The notes beneath the pieces are model-generated. The model was not told where the DNA came from. It saw only the letters and a program-made list of their open reading frames with translations, and searched no databases. Below are positions 63,300 through 64,000 of a stretch of 64,000 nt of DNA, in pieces; the first letter of the stretch is position 1; each line of letters opens with the position of its first letter. Source of the stretch: Bolinopsis microptera (Eukaryota > Ctenophora > Tentaculata > Lobata > Bolinopsidae). The position numbers were made by a program, and so were the translations under genes. The stretch lies in the NCBI RefSeq assembly GCF_026151205.1, contig NC_087075.1, positions 6,094,858 to 6,158,857 on the forward strand. The letters run 5' to 3'.

Positions 63300-63375
63300 A
63301 GATGGTCAACGGCTGGCATCGAACCAGTCATCTCTGGTTTCGGCCTAGGAAATTAGGCGCTCAAGCTAGTCAGGC
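63300..63375 (-). tRNA. tRNA-like sequence (probably a pseudogene or SINE head)
   Basis: On the minus strand GGTTCGATGCC matches the B-box consensus exactly, and TAGCTTGAGCGCC about 35 bases before it resembles an A-box. TCAAC near the 5' end can pair with GTTGA near the 3' end, 76 bases apart, and GCCTA/TAGGC forms an anticodon-like stem. The loop is six bases rather than seven and the D stem does not pair, so a working tRNA is doubtful. Confidence 0.3.
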
Positions 63376-63379
63376 TGTT

Positions 63380-64000
63380 GAAGTGGGCGATCTTGTGTGG
63401 TATTTATATAGTCATAATATGTAATGACTAATAGTGTGAGATCTATTTTAAAGATTCGAATTACTGTTTGATGTATATAACTGTTCAATGTTTTTGTTGC
63501 ATTAAAAAAGAAGCTGCGGATTAGTTTCAAGATCCGCCAGTTTTAAATTTGCTAAGCTAGTCTTTATATTAACTGTGAGTAATAGTTAAATTTTGATATT
63601 ATACTTATATTTATTATTGTAAAGCTGTAATATTATGCTATCATGATGTTTTCTCCTAATTATAGCTTGCATACAACATTATATACTTTGCTGTGATCAG
63701 GAATCACAATTGACAATACTTCTTTAGTGTAAATGATTGTACGCGATTTGAAGTCTTGATTTGATTTCATTAGGACCTCCACTTATGTTCGGATGACAGA
63801 ATTTGATGTTTTATTTTTCATTGCCACTATTGCAAATCATTTAAGGAAAGGAACTGTAGTTCTCTTATATCCCCAAAAGGTTCGTAGCTGAAATGACAAC
63901 CAATCTTCTGACGAATTTCTGTCTAAAAATTTCTGCGACACGCGTAGCAACAAGAAGCCCGCGGCATTCGCCGGGGTGAAGTCAAAGTCAGGCCTGCAGC
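63380..64000. other. AT-rich non-coding end of the window
   Basis: No gene seen. The inverse partner of the 25-bp string at 56802-56826 is at 63954-63978. Confidence 0.35.

Overview
The window is nuclear DNA from an animal, most likely an AT-rich marine invertebrate. Cnidarian-like is my guess; the sequence alone does not settle it. Evidence: spliced ribosomal-protein and housekeeping genes with GT-AG introns, short intergenic gaps around them, and a dense, varied load of DNA transposons, non-LTR retrotransposons, a Penelope-like element and satellites. No bacterial-style operon, CRISPR array or clear phage gene was seen.

Layout. 0-0.5 kb: 3' end of a pogo/Tigger-type DDE transposase. 2.6-3.85 kb: an intron-poor carbohydrate sulfotransferase of Golgi type. 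4-8.7 kb: a repeat field with a recurring TGTGACAAA..TTTAC motif, direct repeats and a 1.29 kb hAT-type element that keeps the C-terminal transposase dimerisation region. 8.65-15 kb: two mirror-image, equal-length 2,031 bp elements with TTAA target duplications; the second sits in an intron of an unidentified coiled-coil gene. 15.4-20.6 kb: TIR elements, GC-rich hairpin repeats, three eroded fragments of one retroelement coding region, and a 909 bp element whose ends resemble Transib/RAG signal sequences. 20.8-27.5 kb: a compact same-strand housekeeping cluster, RPS10 - NAA50 - RPS26 - ALG10. 30.6-37.7 kb (minus): the mRNA-export DEAD-box helicase UAP56/DDX39B, nine exons reconstructed. 38.1-44.3 kb (minus): terminal exons of an unidentified membrane-protein gene with an apparently intact two-ORF non-LTR retrotransposon in one intron. 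46.9-50.4 kb: a 15-unit satellite of ~232 bp with a three-unit higher-order pattern. 51.7-54.0 kb: exons of an unidentified gene whose last exon was recently duplicated in tandem. 54.6-56.0 kb: Penelope-like RT and GIY-YIG remnant split by a poly-G-ended MITE. 56.3-64 kb: a MITE carrying a CCCTGA array, a second decayed non-LTR RT, ~500 bp and ~300 bp direct repeats, and a tRNA-like sequence.

The recognised genes act in separate basic processes: translation (RPS10, RPS26), N-terminal protein acetylation (NAA50), completion of the N-glycan precursor in the ER (ALG10), mRNA export and splicing (UAP56) and glycan sulfation. Exon coordinates were derived by hand from splice consensus, reading phase and family homology recalled from general knowledge; no database search was run.
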